From Granulosicoccus sp047634635 (lineage in GTDB: Bacteria > Pseudomonadota > Gammaproteobacteria > Granulosicoccales > Granulosicoccaceae), in the NCBI GenBank assembly GCA_047634635.1, contig JBLIIE010000007.1, forward strand, positions 1 to 64,000: a stretch of DNA of 64,000 nt, given 5' to 3'. The position numbers and the translations under genes are program-made. Shown one piece after another: positions 26,098-35,574 of the stretch. Each line of letters opens with the position of its first letter. Position 1 is the stretch's first letter. A model generated the notes under the pieces. It had not been told where the DNA came from and searched no databases. It saw nothing but the letters and a program-made list of their open reading frames with translations.

Positions 26098-27804
26098 CTA
26101 TGGATATAACTTTGTAAGTACGTCTGATCTTTTAATCAGCGAAGCTTCGCTATCGCGTCTGCCGCGGTATTCAATATCACCGCTAGCGAGTAACTTGTCG
26201 CTGACGACAAAGCGATGCGGTATACCGATGAGTTCCATATCGGTAAACATGGCACCAGGCCGTAAGGGTCGGTCATCAAGCAACACATCAATACCAGCTT
26301 CCTTTAACTCTATATAAAGAGCTTCTGCAGCTTCCTTCACCGCATCTGATTTCACCATATTGACCGGGCAGATTACGGCTTGAAACGGTGCAATCGCTTC
26401 AGGCCAGATAATGCCTCGTGCATCGTTGTTCTGTTCAATAGCAGCCGCCGCGACCCGAGTTACACCAATGCCGTAACAACCCATCATCATGGCTTGTGGT
26501 TTACCATTTTCATCGAGAACTGTTGCACCCATGGACTCGCTGTAGGCACTGCCTAGTTGGAATATATGACCCACTTCTATACCGCGAACAATTTTAAGAG
26601 TGCCGCTCCCCATCGGATTTAGATCACCTTCAACCACGTTGCGAAGATCGCGAACCAATGGTTCAGGTAGGTCGCGTCCCCAATTAACACCGGTAATATG
26701 TTTTCCATTTTCATTGGCGCCACACACGAAATCACTCATCGTTGCGGCATCTGCATCAGCAATGACGGGTATGTCCAGACCCACAGGGCCAATGGATCCG
26801 GCTTCGCACTTGGCAACGGCCAGAATGTCAGCAGCATCTGCCATGGTTAGGGGGGAGGCGACTTCTGGTAAGTGCTCTGCCTTCACTTCATTCAACTGGT
26901 GGTCACCGCGCAGCACCAGAGCGACGACAGCAGCCCCGTCATTAGAGGTATCACCTTTAACCAGTAGAGTTTTCAGGCAGTGAGAATCTTCGATACCCAG
27001 CTGTTCGCTGAGCTCGGCGATAGTGTGAACTCGAGGTGTTTCCACAGCCGCCATTTCGGAGCTGGCAGCGCGTCGAGTTGTTTGGCAGACAACAGCTGCT
27101 TTTTCGATATTAGCGGCATACGCACCTTCGGTTGCATAAACAACTGCATCTTCACCGCTATCGGCCAGTACATGAAACTCGCGTGACTGAGCACCACCAA
27201 TACTGCCACTGTCTGCTTCTACAGGCCGATAATCCAGGCCCATGCGATCAAAAATATTACAGTAGGCGGTATGCATCTGATCAAAAACCTGCTGCAGAGA
27301 TTCTTCACCCAGGCTAAACGAGTAGGCATCTTTCATAATGAATTCGCGCGATCGCATCACGCCAAACCGTGGACGAACTTCATCGCGAACCTTCATCTGA
27401 ATCTGGTAAAAATTCAGGGGTAGTTGCTTGTAGCTTTTGATTTCACGGCGAGCGATATCAGTGATCACTTCTTCGTGTGTAGGGCCCAAGCAATAGTCTC
27501 TGCCGTGACGATCTTTGATGCGCAGTAGTTCAGGCCCAAACTTCTCCCAGCGACCGGACTCTTCCCACAAATCTGAGGGTTGAATGGACGGCATTAAAAG
27601 CTCTACAGCACCCGCATTGTTCATTTCTTCTCGAACAATGGCTTCTATTTTCCGCACAACACGCAAACCCAGAGGCATGAGTGTGTACAGCCCTGATCCG
27701 AGTCTGCGAATAAACCCTGCCCTGAGCATGAGCTGATGGCTGACTATCTCAGCATCGTTCGGGGTTTCTTTAGTGGTTCGTATATGAAACTGACTGGCGC
27801 GCAT
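26098..27804 (-). CDS. proS: Prolyl-tRNA synthetase
   Basis: ProS charges tRNA-Pro. ATG 27804 gives 568 residues starting MRASQFHIRTTKETP, the usual N-terminus of bacterial ProS; 21 further codons upstream are not conserved. Motif 1 region LGSGLYTLMPLGLRVVRKIE, motif 2 RDEVRPRFGVMRSREFIMKD, the editing insertion between motifs 2 and 3 (about residues 220-400), motif 3 GIGVTRVAAA and the anticodon-binding domain are all present. This is the class of ProS with a bacterial editing domain. It is divergent from a LysR gene. Confidence 0.97.
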   Translation of the reverse strand: MRASQFHIRTTKETPNDAEIVSHQLMLRAGFIRRLGSGLYTLMPLGLRVVRKIEAIVREEMNNAGAVELLMPSIQPSDLWEESGRWEKFGPELLRIKDRHGRDYCLGPTHEEVITDIARREIKSYKQLPLNFYQIQMKVRDEVRPRFGVMRSREFIMKDAYSFSLGEESLQQVFDQMHTAYCNIFDRMGLDYRPVEADSGSIGGAQSREFHVLADSGEDAVVYATEGAYAANIEKAAVVCQTTRRAASSEMAAVETPRVHTIAELSEQLGIEDSHCLKTLLVKGDTSNDGAAVVALVLRGDHQLNEVKAEHLPEVASPLTMADAADILAVAKCEAGSIGPVGLDIPVIADADAATMSDFVCGANENGKHITGVNWGRDLPEPLVRDLRNVVEGDLNPMGSGTLKIVRGIEVGHIFQLGSAYSESMGATVLDENGKPQAMMMGCYGIGVTRVAAAAIEQNNDARGIIWPEAIAPFQAVICPVNMVKSDAVKEAAEALYIELKEAGIDVLLDDRPLRPGAMFTDMELIGIPHRFVVSDKLLASGDIEYRGRRDSEASLIKRSDVLTKLYP

Positions 27805-27946
27805 GCCTGTTTTTCCGGTGATCTCAGTTGCAGTATAGCGAGCTGTGGCGAGTGTTTGTAACACCATTTAAATACAAACCCGCTGACCATCGTTGCTCGG
27901 TATCATAGGGTGATGAGCCAGCTAACTAACAGCGTCGCCAAGTCCT

Positions 27947-28849
27947 ATGTCTGATCGCCGGCTAAAGGTGTTTCACACGGTGGCAGGCGTGCTCAGTTTC
28001 ACGCGTGCAGCCGAGCTGCTGCACATGACTCAGCCTGCTGTGACACATCAGATTCGCCAGTTGGAAGACGAATTCAACGCAAGACTCTTTGATCGCACTA
28101 ATAATCGAATTAGTCTCACAGCCGCTGGTGAGCAGGTGTTGCAATTTTCTACCCAAATTCTAAGCCTGTACGACGACATGCAAGAGTCTGTCAAAGCTTT
28201 GACGGGTGATCGCACTGGACTGGTTACTATTGGAGCCAGCACAACCATTGCTGAATATATGTTGCCTGGACTGCTCGGCGACTTTCGGCAGCGTTTTCCC
28301 GAGGTTCAGATAAGGTTACGAGTCGCAAACACCGAGGCCGTGGTTGCTATGGTGGCCGACAATTCCATCGATTTGGGCGTGGTAGAGGGTGAAGTCGATA
28401 ATCAACTTCTTAAGGTTGAGCGTTGCCAGCAGGATGAATTGCAGGTGATTTTTCCGCCAGGGCATCCTTTAGGCGAGTATTCCTCAGTCAAGCCAATCGA
28501 TCTGATGCTCTATCCATTTATTCACCGGGAAGACGGTTCTGGAACACGTAGCGTCATTGAGCGCTATTTTGTAGACGTTGGAGTTGATGAAAATGCGATT
28601 AACTGTCCGTTTGAGCTCGGTAGTACTGAGGCTATCAAAGGGGCTGTACAGGCAGGTGTGGGAGTTACTATTGTCTCCCGGGCGACGTTAAGCAAAGAAT
28701 TGGCACTGGGGCAGTTGGTTGCGCTGCCACTTGACCCGCCACTGATGAGATCATTTTATTTTGTGCGGCAACGGCAGAAATTTCGTACCCATCTCATGGA
28801 TGAGCTGTTTGAATTTGCACGCACGTATTTTAACCGCGTGGGCATATGA
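27947..28849 (+). CDS. LysR family transcriptional regulator
   Basis: A 300-residue LysR regulator. The winged helix-turn-helix is at residues 1-60 (FTRAAELLHMTQPAVTHQIR, LFDRTNNRISLTAAG). The effector domain begins near residue 90 (LVTIGASTTIAEYMLPGLLG). It resembles the CysL/CbbR-like group in the segment LGSTEAIKGAVQAGVGVTIVS, though its target cannot be named. It is divergent from proS and upstream of the AI-2E permease gene with a 215-base gap. Confidence 0.87.
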   Translation: MSDRRLKVFHTVAGVLSFTRAAELLHMTQPAVTHQIRQLEDEFNARLFDRTNNRISLTAAGEQVLQFSTQILSLYDDMQESVKALTGDRTGLVTIGASTTIAEYMLPGLLGDFRQRFPEVQIRLRVANTEAVVAMVADNSIDLGVVEGEVDNQLLKVERCQQDELQVIFPPGHPLGEYSSVKPIDLMLYPFIHREDGSGTRSVIERYFVDVGVDENAINCPFELGSTEAIKGAVQAGVGVTIVSRATLSKELALGQLVALPLDPPLMRSFYFVRQRQKFRTHLMDELFEFARTYFNRVGI

Positions 28850-29064
28850 TTTGTGATATTTATAACCAAGTGATTGTGCGTTTATCCTGATGCACCGCCA
28901 TTTGGCTCTTTGACAGAGCGTGCACTGATCTTGCAATTGGTTAAGTCTTCCCTGACGTAATCTTAAAGTAGGGTATTCAGTAGGGCCCAGTGTCATACTG
29001 TCAGATTCGAGGTGTATAGTGCCTTTCGTTCAATTTCAAATGCTACTGTGGAGTCGTCTCGGCG

Positions 29065-30135
29065 ATGTATGACATCATCCGTGACTGGTATACCCGAAAT
29101 TTCTCGGATCCCCAGGCGGTTATTCTTGCGTTCTTGCTACTGGTGGTGTTTGGTCTCGTCTGGCTCGTCGGCGGTATCATGACGCCTGTGCTGGTGTCGC
29201 TCATGCTGGCCTATTTGCTAGAAGGTATTGTGTCTGGCATGGAGAGATGGCGTGTGCATCGCACGATAGCATCCGTTTTTGTGCTGCTACTAATCGTGTT
29301 GATTTCCGCAGTGGTTTTGTTCGGGTTGGTGCCTGTGTTATCCAAGCAGCTAACCGACGTCATACGCGAACTTCCAGACATTATTCAAAATATCCAGGAG
29401 CAACTGCTGCGGCTGCCGCAGTCCTACCCTGATATTTTCACTGCTGCCCAGGTGAACGACCTCATCAACAGTTTACGCAATGAGCTTGCATCGTTTACTC
29501 AAAGTGTCCTGGAGTTTTCGTTGGCACGCCTTGGAACACTGGTAATGATTGCGGTGTACGTGGTGCTGGTGCCCATCATGATATTTTTCACGCTTAAGGA
29601 TAAAGACAAGCTGCTAACGTTTGCTCGCACATTTGTCCCCAAACGTAGTGAGCTAACGTTTCAGGTATGGCGTGAAGTAGATGCAAAAATCGCCAACTAC
29701 ATTCGTGGGAAATTTGTTGAAGTTCTGATCGTCTGGGCTGTGACCTACATCCTGTTTGCCGTTATGGGATTGAACTACTCATTGCTTCTGAGTTTCCTAG
29801 TTGGCCTGTCCGTGATCATCCCTTATGTCGGAGCAGTGGTTGTAACGGTGCCTATTGCGCTAATCGGTTTTTTCCAATGGGGCTTTGTGCCAAAGCTTGG
29901 CTATTTGTTGCTGGCTTATCAGGTTGTGCAGATATTGGATGGTAACGTGCTAGTGCCGCTGCTTTTTTCAGAAGTGGTAAACTTGCACCCCCTTGCAATC
30001 ATTACCGCAGTGTTGTTTTTTGGCGGATTATTTGGACTATGGGGCGTGTTTTTTGCAATTCCCCTAGCCGCTCTGGTTCAGGCTGTCATGAACGCCTGGC
30101 CAAGAGCCCGAGAACATCTACCTCACAAAGACTGA
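29065..30135 (+). CDS. AI-2E family transporter (PerM-like)
   Basis: A 356-residue polytopic membrane protein of the AI-2E/UPF0118 family. About seven to eight helices are visible, with the family loops VHRTIASVFVLLLIVLIS, GKFVEVLIVWAVTY, GLSVIIPYVGAVV and GLFGLWGVFFAIPLAALVQA. Members export quorum signals or act as Na+/H+ antiporters; the PerM clade has no firm substrate. It ends 13 bases inside the convergent bcp gene. GAG lies 13 bases before ATG 29065. Confidence 0.88.
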   Translation: MYDIIRDWYTRNFSDPQAVILAFLLLVVFGLVWLVGGIMTPVLVSLMLAYLLEGIVSGMERWRVHRTIASVFVLLLIVLISAVVLFGLVPVLSKQLTDVIRELPDIIQNIQEQLLRLPQSYPDIFTAAQVNDLINSLRNELASFTQSVLEFSLARLGTLVMIAVYVVLVPIMIFFTLKDKDKLLTFARTFVPKRSELTFQVWREVDAKIANYIRGKFVEVLIVWAVTYILFAVMGLNYSLLLSFLVGLSVIIPYVGAVVVTVPIALIGFFQWGFVPKLGYLLLAYQVVQILDGNVLVPLLFSEVVNLHPLAIITAVLFFGGLFGLWGVFFAIPLAALVQAVMNAWPRAREHLPHKD

Positions 30136-30590
30136 ACAGCACTCAGCACCTCATCCACGTGGCCAGGTACTTTTACCTTTAGCCAGGATTTACGCAGAAT
30201 TCCGGAAGCGTCAATCAGGAAGGTGCTGCGTTCAATACCCAGAAATTCCTTGCCATACATCTTTTTCAGTTTGATCACGTCGTAAGCTCTGCAAACTGCT
30301 CCGTCCTCATCTGATAGCAATTCAAATGGCATGTCTTGCTTGGCCTTGAATGTCTCATGACTCTCTATTGAGTCCTGGGATATACCCAGTACCACAGCTG
30401 AAGCCTTGTTGAAATCAACGATTGAGTCCCGGAAGTTCTGACTTTCGGTGGTGCAACCTGGGGTTGCATCACGTGGGTAGAAGAACAGAACAACGCACTT
30501 GCCTGCTAATCCTTCCAGGCTAATAGTTTGCTCGCCAGTCGCTGGTAAATTGAAGATGGGTGCGGGCTGATCGATTTCGGGGCTGCTCAT
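30123..30590 (-). CDS. bcp: BCP/PrxQ-type peroxiredoxin
   Basis: A 155-residue thiol peroxidase of the BCP/PrxQ group that reduces H2O2 and organic peroxides. The peroxidatic cysteine is in YPRDATPGCTTES. The position five residues later, a resolving Cys in the E. coli enzyme, is Gln here (CTTESQNFRD), so this is an atypical or 1-Cys form unless CRAY further on supplies the partner. The Thr and Arg of the active site are present (TPGC, ERSTFLID). It is convergent with the AI-2E gene. Confidence 0.92.
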   Translation of the reverse strand: MSSPEIDQPAPIFNLPATGEQTISLEGLAGKCVVLFFYPRDATPGCTTESQNFRDSIVDFNKASAVVLGISQDSIESHETFKAKQDMPFELLSDEDGAVCRAYDVIKLKKMYGKEFLGIERSTFLIDASGILRKSWLKVKVPGHVDEVLSAVQSL

Positions 30591-30777
30591 GGGGATACTC
30601 GAACCCTAACGGGTGTCAGTTCAATTGGGCGTTGGCGTGCAGTATAACCATCCAGCACACTGATCAGCAGGCACAATTTTCATTTGGATGGACTACGAGT
30701 GGCCCACAGGTATCGATTCTGGTTGAGAAAGCGCTCTACCGTTAGTACCATGGAGGAGATAACCGGAGGAGTAAGAG

Positions 30778-31656
30778 ATGTTTCAGGGCAGCATGGTGGC
30801 ATTGGTCACCCCGATGCTTGACGATGGTGCAGTTGATGACGCGGCCTTGGTGGCTCTCGTCAACTTTCACATCGAAGCGGGTACAGACGCGATTGTCGCA
30901 GTAGGCACGACTGGCGAGTCCGCCACATTGACCGTGTCAGAGCATGCAACCGTCATTAAACGTGTCATCGAGCTAGTGGGTAAGCGTGTACCTGTAATCG
31001 CAGGTACTGGTGCTAACGCAACGGCTGAGGCAATTGAATTGACTGCTCGCGCCAAAGACGATGGTGCTGATGCTTGTTTGCTTGTTACGCCTTATTACAA
31101 TAAGCCCACCCAAGAGGGTTTGTACCAACACTTCAAGAGTGTTGCTGACGCAGTCGATATCCCTCAAATTCTCTACAATGTGCCGGGCCGTACGGCGTTG
31201 GATATGTTGCCGGCAACCTCGGCCCGACTCTCAAGCATTGACAACATCATTGGCATCAAGGAAGCATTCGGTACAGTAGAGCGTATCAAGGAGCTCGTAA
31301 GCGCTTGTGTGGATGATTTCATGATTGTCACTGGTGACGATGCGACTGCAATGGAAAGCATGCTGGCGGGCGCGAAAGGTGATATTTCCGTTACTGCCAA
31401 TGTAGTGCCTGCGGACATGCACCTTATGTGCAAAGCGGCGATTGCTGGCGATCGTGAAACTGCTGTGGCTATTGAGGCACGCATTAGTGATTTGCACACA
31501 GCGTTGTTTCACGAATCGAATCCGATACCGGTGAAATGGGCTCTTCATATTATGGGCAGAATTGGTGCTGGTATTCGACTTCCGCTCACACCTCTGGATG
31601 CCCGATACCATGAGGTTGTGTTAGCAGCCCTTCGCAAAGCAGGTGCATTGTCATGA
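30778..31656 (+). CDS. dapA: 4-hydroxy-tetrahydrodipicolinate synthase
   Basis: DapA condenses pyruvate with aspartate semialdehyde, the first step of the lysine/diaminopimelate branch. The 292-residue protein shows GTTGESATL, the TPYYNKPTQEGLYQHF stretch, the catalytic Tyr in LYNVPGRTALDM and the Schiff-base Lys in IIGIKEAFG. GGAGGA lies seven bases before the ATG. The stop overlaps the bamC start by four bases (ATGA), so the two are translationally coupled in the conserved dapA-bamC unit. Confidence 0.97.
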   Translation: MFQGSMVALVTPMLDDGAVDDAALVALVNFHIEAGTDAIVAVGTTGESATLTVSEHATVIKRVIELVGKRVPVIAGTGANATAEAIELTARAKDDGADACLLVTPYYNKPTQEGLYQHFKSVADAVDIPQILYNVPGRTALDMLPATSARLSSIDNIIGIKEAFGTVERIKELVSACVDDFMIVTGDDATAMESMLAGAKGDISVTANVVPADMHLMCKAAIAGDRETAVAIEARISDLHTALFHESNPIPVKWALHIMGRIGAGIRLPLTPLDARYHEVVLAALRKAGALS

Positions 31657-32630
31657 TGAATATCCCCACTCGTAGTCTCTTGTTTGCGTGCACCGTTTGT
31701 CTGGCTGGCTGCGGTAGCCTGCGCTCGGCAAAGAGTCCTGACCTTACCTACGGGGAAGGCGCTGTTGCTGCCACTGAGCTGCAGGTGCCACCAGATCTGA
31801 CTGACGTCAGCAATACGGAGCAATATATTTTGCCAGGAACGCCAGGGGCGTTGGTCACTCGCAATACCCTGTTACCGCAATTTGATTCAGTTAAATTTGT
31901 CCGGCAAGGTGCTCAGAGCTGGCTGGCGTTCGATCAAGCTCCTGAGAATATCTGGCAGAAAGTGCTGTCATTTACCCGTAAAGAGAAATTTCTGATTGAG
32001 AAAACCCAGCCTATTTCAGGTTCAATCGTGACTCAGTGGCGGCCAGCCAGTGATGTCGCAAAGGGGAGTCTTCTAAAGAATCTGATTGGTAGCGATGAGG
32101 CGTACACGCGAATCGCGTTCCGAGTTGAGCGTAACGGCAGCGGGGCAAGGCTTTTTGCGCGTTCGCAGAAAACTGCTGACGTTTCTGTAACTGAGGTTAA
32201 TTCCCAATGGCCGGCAAGCTCGCATGACCCGGAAAACACAAGCGCCCTGCTTTTGCGTTTGCTCGCGTATTTAGGCGTTGGGGAGCAGAAAGCGACTGGA
32301 ATACTGTCAAGTGAACAAGCTGATGCAGTCTTGGATGACGCAACTCTGCACACAAATGGCTCAGGCACAGATCTAGTGCTTTATCAAGGTTACCAACCCG
32401 CTTTCAGAGCAGTGCTAGTAGCGCTTGATCAGCTAAAGCATCCGGTTAGCAGTCGCGATGATGGCGTTGGGCGAATCGAGTTCACGGAAGCTGGCTCTGC
32501 AATGGTTATTGAGCTTACGCCGGTGCATGTTAGTGAAGTTCGAATTAGCGTTCGTAATGCAGAAGGGCAGCGCCTTGAAAGCGATGAGGAATTGAGTTTT
32601 CTCAATGCTCTATACAAGCGTCTGGTTTGA
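31653..32630 (+). CDS. bamC: Outer-membrane assembly lipoprotein BamC
   Basis: A 325-residue lipoprotein of the BAM complex that folds outer-membrane proteins. The signal and lipobox are LLFACTVCLAGCGSLRSA (Cys about residue 20). The N-terminal unstructured region LQVPPDLTD matches the segment that binds BamD in the family. Two helix-grip-like domains follow. The ATG overlaps the dapA stop. The order dapA-bamC-MBL is a gammaproteobacterial hallmark. Confidence 0.9.
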   Translation: MMNIPTRSLLFACTVCLAGCGSLRSAKSPDLTYGEGAVAATELQVPPDLTDVSNTEQYILPGTPGALVTRNTLLPQFDSVKFVRQGAQSWLAFDQAPENIWQKVLSFTRKEKFLIEKTQPISGSIVTQWRPASDVAKGSLLKNLIGSDEAYTRIAFRVERNGSGARLFARSQKTADVSVTEVNSQWPASSHDPENTSALLLRLLAYLGVGEQKATGILSSEQADAVLDDATLHTNGSGTDLVLYQGYQPAFRAVLVALDQLKHPVSSRDDGVGRIEFTEAGSAMVIELTPVHVSEVRISVRNAEGQRLESDEELSFLNALYKRLV

Positions 32631-32640
32631 GACGTTTGAA

Positions 32641-33477
32641 ATGATCCGAGTCGCTGCACTTGGTAGTGGAAGTTCTGGAAATTCGCTACTCGTCCAGTCA
32701 GGAGACACTACCCTGCTGATTGACTGCGGATTCAGTATGAAAGAATCCATTGCACGTATGTATCAACTTGGGGTCTCCCCCACTGACCTGGATGCCGTAC
32801 TGATCTCCCATGAACATGGCGATCATGTCAAAGGCGTAGGTCCTTTATCTCGCAAATTCGGGTTGGAAATTTGGTGTACCCATGGGACCTATCACAGAGC
32901 GCGCGATAATCGATTTGCCTCTGTGCAGATTTTTCATGCGCACGAGCCGTTCGTTATCGGCTGCATTATGGTCGACCCGTTTCCCATGCCACATGATGCA
33001 GCAGAGCCCTGTCAGTTCGTTTTTAGTGTTGAAAACACGCGTTTTGCCAATGTGACTGACCTTGGCGCCTGTACACCTCATGTAAAGGAGAAGCTCCAGG
33101 GCATTCATGGTTTGGTTGTCGAGTGTAACTATGACAATGAGATGCTACGCAATGGTCCGTACCCGCCCAGCTTGCAAGCCCGTATCCGATCAGACTATGG
33201 CCACCTTGGAAATGATCAGGCAGGTGAGCTTCTCAAGGAGCTGGATCACGCTGGTTTGCAACAAATCCTACTGGGACATTTGTCTGAACAGAATAATTCT
33301 GATGCTCAGGCCTTGGCGACCATTGAAGAGCATTTAGTTGATCGGCACGAGCGTATCACCGTATTGGCGCAACACTGTTGCAGTCAGTGGTTTGTAGTGT
33401 CTGGATCAAACGGCAATAAAACACAGGGTATGACAACAATTGCAGCTGAACATCGTGAAGTAGCCGTAGAAGTCTAG
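32641..33477 (+). CDS. YycJ-like metallo-beta-lactamase fold hydrolase
   Basis: A 278-residue protein from ATG 32641, which begins MIRVAALGSGSSGNS, the usual start of this family; 12 codons upstream overlap bamC. Zinc-binding motifs are SHEHGDHVKG, PMPHDAAEP, FANVTDLGAC and LLGHLSEQNN. The YycJ/WalJ group is a set of MBL-fold 5' exonucleases or nucleic-acid hydrolases. It is the third gene of the dapA-bamC unit. purC, which often follows, is absent here and dxs converges instead. Confidence 0.88.
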   Translation: MIRVAALGSGSSGNSLLVQSGDTTLLIDCGFSMKESIARMYQLGVSPTDLDAVLISHEHGDHVKGVGPLSRKFGLEIWCTHGTYHRARDNRFASVQIFHAHEPFVIGCIMVDPFPMPHDAAEPCQFVFSVENTRFANVTDLGACTPHVKEKLQGIHGLVVECNYDNEMLRNGPYPPSLQARIRSDYGHLGNDQAGELLKELDHAGLQQILLGHLSEQNNSDAQALATIEEHLVDRHERITVLAQHCCSQWFVVSGSNGNKTQGMTTIAAEHREVAVEV

Positions 33478-33486
33478 GTATTGTGT

Positions 33487-35424
33487 TTACACCACCTCTT
33501 TCTTGAAATTGTCTTCAGTTGTGAGCAACGTTTCAATCTGGTTGCGCAATCCAGTAATATCCAGTTGGCAATAGCTGAGTAGTTCTTCTCGACTGCCGTG
33601 TTCAACGAATTCATCGGGCAAGCCAATGATTTTTAGAGGTGTCTGACTCCCCACACTGGCTAAATGTTCCAAGATGCCGGCACCAGCGCCGCCTGCAACG
33701 GCGTTTTCTTCCACGGTGATTATTAAGTCGTGAGAGCTGGCAACCGATTCAATCATAGCAGTATCCAATGGTTTTACGAACCGCATGTTGATGACAGTGA
33801 AGTCCATTTCATTACCGATTTGCTCAGCGGGTGTAACCATGGTTCCAAATGCTAATAATGCAACTCGATGGCCTTTGCGCCTAAGGTCGGATTTGCCAAC
33901 GGCGAGTGCTGTCATGTCGTCGTCGACATCAACACCTGGCCCTGTTCCACGCGGATAGCGAACAGAGCTTGGTCCGTCGATTTGCATGGCGGTGTACAGC
34001 ATTTGACGGCATTCATTTTCATCAGCGGGCGCCATAATCACGATATTGGGAAGGCAGCGCATGAACGAAAAATCAAAACTTCCTGCATGTGTTGGTCCAT
34101 CTGGGCCGACAACGCCAGCACGATCAATAGCAAACACGACCGGCAGATTCTGAATGACAACATCGTGTATTAATTGGTCGTAGGCGCGTTGAAAAAAAGT
34201 AGAGTAGATGGCGACAACTGGCTTCATGCCACCACAGGCTAGCCCTGCTGCTAGAGTGACTGAATGCTGCTCTGCGATACCAACATCGTAGTATCGCTCG
34301 GGAAACCGTTGTTCGAATTCCACCATGCCAGAGCCCTCACGCATGGCCGGGGTAATTGCAACTAAGCGTTTATCCTTTTCAGCCATGTCGCAAAGCCATC
34401 GGCCAAAGACCTGAGTGTAAGTGGGTTGATTGCTCTGTGAGCTTTTCAGCGCCTTGCCAGTGGCAGGATTGAACGGTGATACAGCATGCAAAGCCAATGG
34501 ATCCTGCTCGGCAAATTTGTAGCCGTATCCTTTCTTTGTGACAACATGCAGGAATACAGGCCCCTGCTGATCGCGAAGATTTTTCAATACTGCGACGAGT
34601 CCATCGATGTCGTGGCCATCAACAGGCCCAAAATAATTGAAGCCAAGCCCTTCGAATAGAGAGGAGGGCACGACGAGTCCCTTAACTTGCTCTTCCGCTC
34701 TTTTGGCAATCTCGTGCATGGTTGGCACCTTTGCCAGGACACGCTTACCGCCTTCTCTTGCTCCAGAAACCAACTTGCCAGTGAGCATTCTTGCCAGATA
34801 CTTGTTCATCGCTCCGACGTTGGGCGATATTGACATGTCGTTATCATTAAGTATGACCAACATGTTGGCCTTGACGCCACCCGCGTGATTCAAGGCTTCA
34901 TAAGCAAGTCCTGCAGTAAGTGCGCCGTCGCCTATGACTGCGACCACCTTTTCAGCTCCTCGGCGGTCTTCTTCTGCGATGCTCAAATCGTTTTCGCGCA
35001 TCTCTGCTTGGTACTTCGCTGCTAAAGTCATACCCAATGCCGCACTAATAGATGTGCTGGAGTGGCCAACGCCAAACGTGTCATAGACGCTTTCGGCGCG
35101 ATTGGGAAAGCCAGCTAACCCGCCTTGTTTGCGAATAGAGGACATTTTATCCCGTCTCTCTGTGAGAATTTTGTGTCCATAGGTCTGATGGCCCACATCC
35201 CAAACCAATTTGTCGACAGGTGTGTTGAATACGTAGTGCAGAGCTACTGTGAGTTCGATGGTGCCTAAGCTGGCACCTAAATGCCCACCCGTGCGAGATA
35301 CGGAATCTATAACGAATTCACGCAACTCTGCCGCGAGCAGAGGCAGCTCTTTTTCATTGAGCTTGCGCAGATCTGAAGGATCGTAGACGCTTTCCAACAG
35401 TGGGTAATTCGTAGCTATAGTCAT
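33487..35424 (-). CDS. dxs: 1-deoxy-D-xylulose-5-phosphate synthase
   Basis: Dxs condenses pyruvate and glyceraldehyde 3-phosphate using thiamine diphosphate, the entry to the MEP isoprenoid pathway. The 645-residue protein has TGGHLGASLGTIELTVALHY, WDVGHQTYGHKILT, the ThDP motif VVAVIGDGALTAGLAYEALN to NDNDMSISPNVGAM, and the second half PERYYDVGIAEQHSVTLAAG plus DRAGVVGPDGPTHAGSFD. It is last in the xseB-ispA-dxs order, with 150 bases between it and ispA. Confidence 0.97.
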   Translation of the reverse strand: MTIATNYPLLESVYDPSDLRKLNEKELPLLAAELREFVIDSVSRTGGHLGASLGTIELTVALHYVFNTPVDKLVWDVGHQTYGHKILTERRDKMSSIRKQGGLAGFPNRAESVYDTFGVGHSSTSISAALGMTLAAKYQAEMRENDLSIAEEDRRGAEKVVAVIGDGALTAGLAYEALNHAGGVKANMLVILNDNDMSISPNVGAMNKYLARMLTGKLVSGAREGGKRVLAKVPTMHEIAKRAEEQVKGLVVPSSLFEGLGFNYFGPVDGHDIDGLVAVLKNLRDQQGPVFLHVVTKKGYGYKFAEQDPLALHAVSPFNPATGKALKSSQSNQPTYTQVFGRWLCDMAEKDKRLVAITPAMREGSGMVEFEQRFPERYYDVGIAEQHSVTLAAGLACGGMKPVVAIYSTFFQRAYDQLIHDVVIQNLPVVFAIDRAGVVGPDGPTHAGSFDFSFMRCLPNIVIMAPADENECRQMLYTAMQIDGPSSVRYPRGTGPGVDVDDDMTALAVGKSDLRRKGHRVALLAFGTMVTPAEQIGNEMDFTVINMRFVKPLDTAMIESVASSHDLIITVEENAVAGGAGAGILEHLASVGSQTPLKIIGLPDEFVEHGSREELLSYCQLDITGLRNQIETLLTTEDNFKKEVV

Positions 35425-35574
35425 GGAGGCGCTATTAAAGTTATCAGAAGGATTATCCCTGTTGTGCCCTGCGATTTACAACCCATAGGTGGCAATCGTG
35501 TGCAAAAGTACCGTCTTATTGTTTAATTTGTGGGACCAATATCGACATTAGGTGATGTTTATTAGCCAGATGCC

